From contig JBNLET010000081.1 of the NCBI GenBank assembly GCA_050305135.1, positions 1 to 8,741 of the forward strand: a stretch of DNA of 8,741 nt. The letters run 5' to 3'. This DNA comes from Cognatazoarcus sp050305135 (GTDB taxonomy: Bacteria > Pseudomonadota > Gammaproteobacteria > Burkholderiales > Rhodocyclaceae). Below the pieces are notes generated by a model, which saw only the letters and a list, made by a program, of their open reading frames with translations, had not been told where the DNA came from and searched no databases. How positions within the stretch are numbered: the first letter of the stretch is position 1; every line of letters begins with the position of its first letter. This document shows, one piece after another, positions 6,104-8,741 of this stretch. Both the position numbers and the translations under genes were made by a program.

Positions 6104-7174
6104 TCAGTTGAAATCGGGCGTCAGGATGACGCGCCGCTTGAGTTGTCCGTGGTGGGCCTGTTCGAACACCTCGGCGATCTGGCTCATCGGCCGGGTCTCG
6201 ACGAAGGGGCCGAGCTGGATGCGGCCGTCGAGGCACATCTCCAGCACCGCCGGATACTTGTCCGGCGTGCAGCCCCAGGTGCCGATGATCTCGGCGTCGA
6301 AGGCCATCAACTTGGAGAGCATGTAGCGGGTCTCGGCGGTGCCGTAGCCCACCACCACCAGCGTGCCGACGAAGGACAGCAGGCCCAGCGCGGTCTCCTG
6401 GCCGGGCTGGCTGCCGGTGCATTCGAAGATCTTCCAGCCGGTGTTGGCCGACACGCCGGCCTCCTTCGCGAAGCCCTTGAAGGCGTTCTTCACCGCCTTG
6501 GCGTCGAGGCCGCTCGAATTCAGCGTGAAGTCGGCGCCGTAGTCCTTCATGCGCGCGAGCTTTTCCTCGTTGATGTCGATGCCGACCACCACCTCGGCGC
6601 CCATGCCCTTGGCCACCTGCACCATGAAGCTGCCGACGCCGCCGGCGGCACCGACCACCACCACCCGATCGCCCTCGCCGAGGCGCGCACGCACCGCCGC
6701 CTGGTAGGGCGTGGTGACCGCGTCGGCGATCACCGCCAGGTGTTCGAGCGGCGTGCCGTTGCGATTGTCCACCGCGCACAGGAACTTGGCCGGCGCCACG
6801 ATGTGGCTCGAATAGCCGCCGTAGATGCCCATCGAGTTGCCCGGCATCTTCTGCGCCAGGCAACGGTTGCCGCGACCGGACTGGCACAGATCGCACTCGC
6901 CGCAGGGGATCACCGCCGGGATCACCACCTCCTTGCCGATCCACTCGGCATCGCCGCCGACCACCCGCCCGCTGATCTCGTGGCCGAGCGACAGCGGCGG
7001 CTCCTGCACCGTCGGCACGCCCATGTAGAAATAGGAAAGATCGGTATGGCAGACGCCGCAGCCGGCAATCTCGACCACCACCTCGCCGGGCGCGAGCGCC
7101 GGCATCGGGATGCGGGTGCGCTCCAGGCGGCCGGGCTCGGCCATCTGCCAGGTATCGATGTATTCAGGGATCAC
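6104..7174 (-). CDS. had: 6-hydroxycyclohex-1-ene-1-carbonyl-CoA dehydrogenase
   Basis: This zinc-type alcohol dehydrogenase of 356 residues oxidises 6-hydroxycyclohex-1-ene-1-carbonyl-CoA to the 6-oxo compound with NAD+. Catalytic zinc ligands are visible in GCGVCHTD (Cys42, His43) and GHE (His65, Glu66). The structural zinc site is C91-x2-C94-x2-C97-x7-C105. The Rossmann motif GAAGGVG is at 175-181, and Asp200 at the end of the second strand favours NAD. The LSYFYMGVPTVQ segment after the zinc site is typical of Had. The start is GTG at 7174 with GGAG 7 nt upstream; starting at Met11 would remove a conserved N-terminal strand. It follows dch by 36 nt and corresponds to bzdX. Reading frame and metal sites are intact. 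Confidence 0.95.
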   Translation of the reverse strand: MIPEYIDTWQMAEPGRLERTRIPMPALAPGEVVVEIAGCGVCHTDLSYFYMGVPTVQEPPLSLGHEISGRVVGGDAEWIGKEVVIPAVIPCGECDLCQSGRGNRCLAQKMPGNSMGIYGGYSSHIVAPAKFLCAVDNRNGTPLEHLAVIADAVTTPYQAAVRARLGEGDRVVVVGAAGGVGSFMVQVAKGMGAEVVVGIDINEEKLARMKDYGADFTLNSSGLDAKAVKNAFKGFAKEAGVSANTGWKIFECTGSQPGQETALGLLSFVGTLVVVGYGTAETRYMLSKLMAFDAEIIGTWGCTPDKYPAVLEMCLDGRIQLGPFVETRPMSQIAEVFEQAHHGQLKRRVILTPDFN

Positions 7175-7181
7175 GTCTCGT

Positions 7182-7185
7182 CTCC
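7182..7185 (-). promoter_or_regulatory. Ribosome binding site supporting the GTG start of had
   Basis: On the minus strand, GGAG (within cggagacgagac) lies 7 nt before the GTG at 7174-7172. It supports the rarer GTG start over a later ATG at codon 11, which has no comparable site. Confidence 0.6.
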
Positions 7186-7210
7186 GTCCTCGGTGTATTC
7201 GTTCTCGGTA

Positions 7211-7984
7211 TCAGGTGTTGCGCCACACCGGCGAGCGCTTCTCGAGGAAGGCGGCGAGGCCCTCCCTGGCGTCGTCGGTGGCCATCAGTTCCTTCAGGTA
7301 GATCGACTCGGCGGCATCCAGCGCGGCACCGAACGGCTTGCCGGCGGCTTCGCGGATGGCCTTGCGGGTGGACACCAGCGCCGCCCTCGACAGCGCCAGG
7401 AACGGCGCCGCGAAGGCCGCCGCGTCGGCGGCGAAGGTCTCGCGCGGGAAGACGCGGTTCACGAGGCCGATCTGCAGCGCCTCTTCGGCCTTCAGGTTCT
7501 CGCCGCCGAGCAGGATCTCCATCGCGCGCGCCGGGGCTACCCGCCGCGGCAGCAGCACCGCCGCCACCGGCGGGAACACCGCCAGCTTGATCTCGGGCTG
7601 GCCGAACTTGGCGCCCGCCGCGGCCACCACCATGTCGCAGCCGATCGCGAGCTCCATGCCGCCGCCGAGCGCGGCGCCGTTCACGGCCGCCAGCGTCGGC
7701 ACCGGCATGCACTGCAGGCGGCGGAAGATGCCGTGGAAGACCTCGATCATGCGGTCCACCTTGTCCGGCGTGTGGTCGGCCACCTCGACGCCGGCCGAGA
7801 AGGCCTTGTCGCCGACGCCGGTCACCATCAAGAGCTTCACCGAGTCGTCGGCGAGGCAGCGGTCGAGCGCGTCGTTCAGCTCTTCCATGGTCGGAATGTC
7901 GAGCACGTTGAACGGCGGCCGGTCGATGGCGAGCCGTGCGAGCCCGCCTTCTACGCCGTACTGGATGAACTGGTAATCCGCCAT
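7211..7984 (-). CDS. dch: Cyclohexa-1,5-diene-1-carbonyl-CoA hydratase
   Basis: This crotonase-superfamily enzyme of 257 residues adds water to cyclohexa-1,5-diene-1-carbonyl-CoA, the product of benzoyl-CoA reductase, to form 6-hydroxycyclohex-1-ene-1-carbonyl-CoA. The N-terminal LAIDRPPFNVLDIPTM is typical of this family. The oxyanion segments are AFSAGVEVADHTPDKV (61-76) and NGAALGGGMELAIGCD (102-117), with Glu111 at the usual catalytic glutamate position. FGQPEIKLAVFPPVA (127-141) carries the second acidic position (Glu131). The ATG at 7984 is preceded by a good GGAGG 4-5 nt away. It is 52 nt after the cysteine-rich small gene and 36 nt before had, matching the hydratase-dehydrogenase-hydrolase order (bzdWXY). 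An ordinary enoyl-CoA hydratase is the only alternative, and the context makes that unlikely. Confidence 0.94.
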   Translation of the reverse strand: MADYQFIQYGVEGGLARLAIDRPPFNVLDIPTMEELNDALDRCLADDSVKLLMVTGVGDKAFSAGVEVADHTPDKVDRMIEVFHGIFRRLQCMPVPTLAAVNGAALGGGMELAIGCDMVVAAAGAKFGQPEIKLAVFPPVAAVLLPRRVAPARAMEILLGGENLKAEEALQIGLVNRVFPRETFAADAAAFAAPFLALSRAALVSTRKAIREAAGKPFGAALDAAESIYLKELMATDDAREGLAAFLEKRSPVWRNT

Positions 7985-8004
7985 GAATCCTCCGCGTGTC
8001 GTGT

Positions 8005-8026
8005 GCGGCGCCGCTGTCGGCGCCGC
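8005..8026. repeat. Perfect inverted repeat in the gap before dch
   Basis: The 8-base arms gcggcgcc and ggcgccgc flank a 6-base spacer (gctgtc) inside the 52-nt gap between the cysteine-rich gene and dch. All pairs are G-C, so a stable stem-loop is likely in the mRNA. No T-run follows on either strand, so it is not an intrinsic terminator. A processing or stability element is possible, as is chance in GC-rich DNA. Confidence 0.5.
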
Positions 8027-8036
8027 TGCTGGTCGT

Positions 8037-8219
8037 TCAGCCCTGCTCCCTGCACTGCAAGCGGTACGGGCAGGGGGTATCGCAGTCGGCGCAGCACACC
8101 TCGCCGTCCTCGCAGATGTGCCACAGGTCGGCCCCGCACACCGGGCAGCGGCACAGCGGCGGCCGCGCGGCGGGTTCGGCGCCGCGCAGCTCGGCCCACA
8201 GATCGATCACTTGCCCCAT
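8037..8219 (-). CDS. Small cysteine-rich (zinc-ribbon-like) protein of unknown function
   Basis: This 60-residue protein starts at the ATG at 8219, with GAGGAG 7 nt upstream and the stop codon of the BzdV-like gene 11 nt before. It has nine cysteines (23, 25, 28, 36, 42, 43, 46, 50, 56). Two Cys-x2-Cys knuckles (CPVC at 25-28 and CADC at 43-46) are 14 residues apart, the spacing of a small zinc ribbon or rubredoxin-like metal site. The remaining cysteines could bind a second metal. The short N-terminus MGQVIDLWAELRG looks helical. There is no signal peptide or membrane segment, so it should be cytoplasmic. I do not recognise the family. Its place between the putative ferredoxin reductase and the diene hydratase suggests a role in electron transfer or in assembly around benzoyl-CoA reductase, but that is inference from context only. 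Confidence 0.75.
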   Translation of the reverse strand: MGQVIDLWAELRGAEPAARPPLCRCPVCGADLWHICEDGEVCCADCDTPCPYRLQCREQG

Positions 8220-8230
8220 TGCCGTGCTCC

Positions 8231-8741
8231 TCAGAACAGGTCGTCGAGTTCGTCCGCGCCGCCGCCCGGCATCTTTCCGTACTGCTGCAGGTAGGCCTGG
8301 ATCATCTGGCTCTCGCGCGAGGTGTAGAGCGCCGCCTCCTCGAAGACGAAGAAGCGCGCCTCGGAGCCCGCTTCGAGCTGCTCCTCGAGGCCTTCGCGCA
8401 GGTTCTCGACGCCCTTGATCGCGAGCACTTCCTTGTCCGCGTCGAGCAGCTGGAACACGCCGGCCTCGGTGCTCACCGCGGCGATCGCCTCGGCCGTGAA
8501 CTCCAGCCACTCCTCGGGCGGCAACACCGAGTCGGTGATGCGGGGCGCGAGGTTGCACTTCAGGCAGCGGCCCGCCTCGGCGCGCGCGCCGGCATCGTCG
8601 AAGCCTTTCTCGACCTCGTCCCAGCCGGTGCGGGCCGCTGGCGCGAGCATGATCGGGTGGATCTTGTGGCGCTGGTTGAAGCCGTCCTCGCGACCCAGAT
8701 GGGGCGAGGTCTGCCAGCCCTCGGGCAGCAGCGTCTCCTCG
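8231..8741 (-). CDS. bzdV: BzdV-like NAD(P)/ferredoxin oxidoreductase, C-terminal part (cut by window edge)
   Basis: Only the last 169 residues are visible; the frame is open to the right edge at 8741 and ends at TGA 8233-8231. The visible part starts EETLLPEGWQTSPHLGRE and contains EAGRCLKCN (55-63 of the fragment), a Cys-x2-Cys motif like that in GltD-type flavoprotein subunits. An unusual tail follows (about 91-158) with GVFQLLDADKEVLAIKG, NLREGLEEQL and YTSRESQMIQAYLQQYG. The acidic end is ELDDLF. The gene name rests mainly on position: in Azoarcus the gene before the diene hydratase encodes BzdV, a proposed ferredoxin:NAD(P) oxidoreductase that would feed electrons to benzoyl-CoA reductase. 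FAD and NAD(P) domains would lie outside the window. The ATG at 8650 is internal, not the start. Confidence 0.7.
   Translation of the reverse strand, partial: EETLLPEGWQTSPHLGREDGFNQRHKIHPIMLAPAARTGWDEVEKGFDDAGARAEAGRCLKCNLAPRITDSVLPPEEWLEFTAEAIAAVSTEAGVFQLLDADKEVLAIKGVENLREGLEEQLEAGSEARFFVFEEAALYTSRESQMIQAYLQQYGKMPGGGADELDDLF

Noticed and set aside
8037..8558. 173-residue minus frame extending the small cysteine-rich protein upstream
   Set aside because: The extension reads the BzdV-like gene in the wrong frame (Arg/Gly-rich). The ATG at 8219 has a proper ribosome site right after the previous stop.
1..8741. CRISPR arrays, tRNA or rRNA genes, riboswitches
   Set aside because: No regularly spaced repeats, no tRNA-like cloverleaf or conserved rRNA stretches, and no recognisable riboswitch core were seen.

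Overview
The window looks like the 3' part of an anaerobic benzoate (benzoyl-CoA) degradation operon of the bzd type, from a GC-rich betaproteobacterium of the Azoarcus/Aromatoleum/Thauera kind. The basis is the recognisable trio of diene-carbonyl-CoA hydratase, 6-hydroxycyclohexene-carbonyl-CoA dehydrogenase and 6-oxocyclohexene-carbonyl-CoA hydrolase, followed by a short-chain dehydrogenase and a benzoate-CoA ligase. This is the order V-W-X-Y-Z-A that I recall from the Azoarcus bzd cluster. Genus-level placement is inference.

Layout: all intact genes lie on the minus strand and are read from the right edge leftwards. They are the C-terminal part of a BzdV-like oxidoreductase (8741-8231, cut by the window edge); a 60-aa cysteine-rich protein (8219-8037); dch/bzdW (7984-7211); had/bzdX (7174-6104); oah/bzdY (6088-4961); bzdZ-like SDR (4878-4132); a PaaY-like left-handed beta-helix protein (4123-3506); bzdA-like benzoate-CoA ligase (3481-1904); and a single livF-type ABC transporter ATPase (about 1819-1106). 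Gaps are short (8-84 nt), so this looks like one transcription unit. A terminator-like hairpin with a seven-T run (4942-4901) sits between oah and bzdZ.

How the genes work together: the ligase makes benzoyl-CoA. A ferredoxin-dependent benzoyl-CoA reductase (not in the window, presumably to the right), supplied with electrons by the BzdV-like protein, makes the cyclic diene. Dch, Had and Oah then hydrate it, oxidise it and open the ring to give an aliphatic C7-dicarboxyl-CoA. The PaaY-like protein may clear dead-end CoA thioesters, and the ABC ATPase may energise aromatic acid uptake.

The left end (1-1105) is different. It carries debris of mobile DNA on the plus strand: the N-terminal half of a tyrosine recombinase of integron-integrase type, broken near 570 and joined to the leader and first 31 codons of a REP-associated tyrosine transposase, itself broken near 724. 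About 380 bp with no gene I recognise follow. This looks like a recombination scar at the downstream border of the operon and may explain why only one of the five expected branched-chain-type transporter genes is present. I did not find a whole new system. The less usual points are the cysteine-rich mini-protein, the possible degenerate GIY-YIG-like tail on the BzdV-like protein, and the PaaY homologue embedded in an anaerobic pathway.
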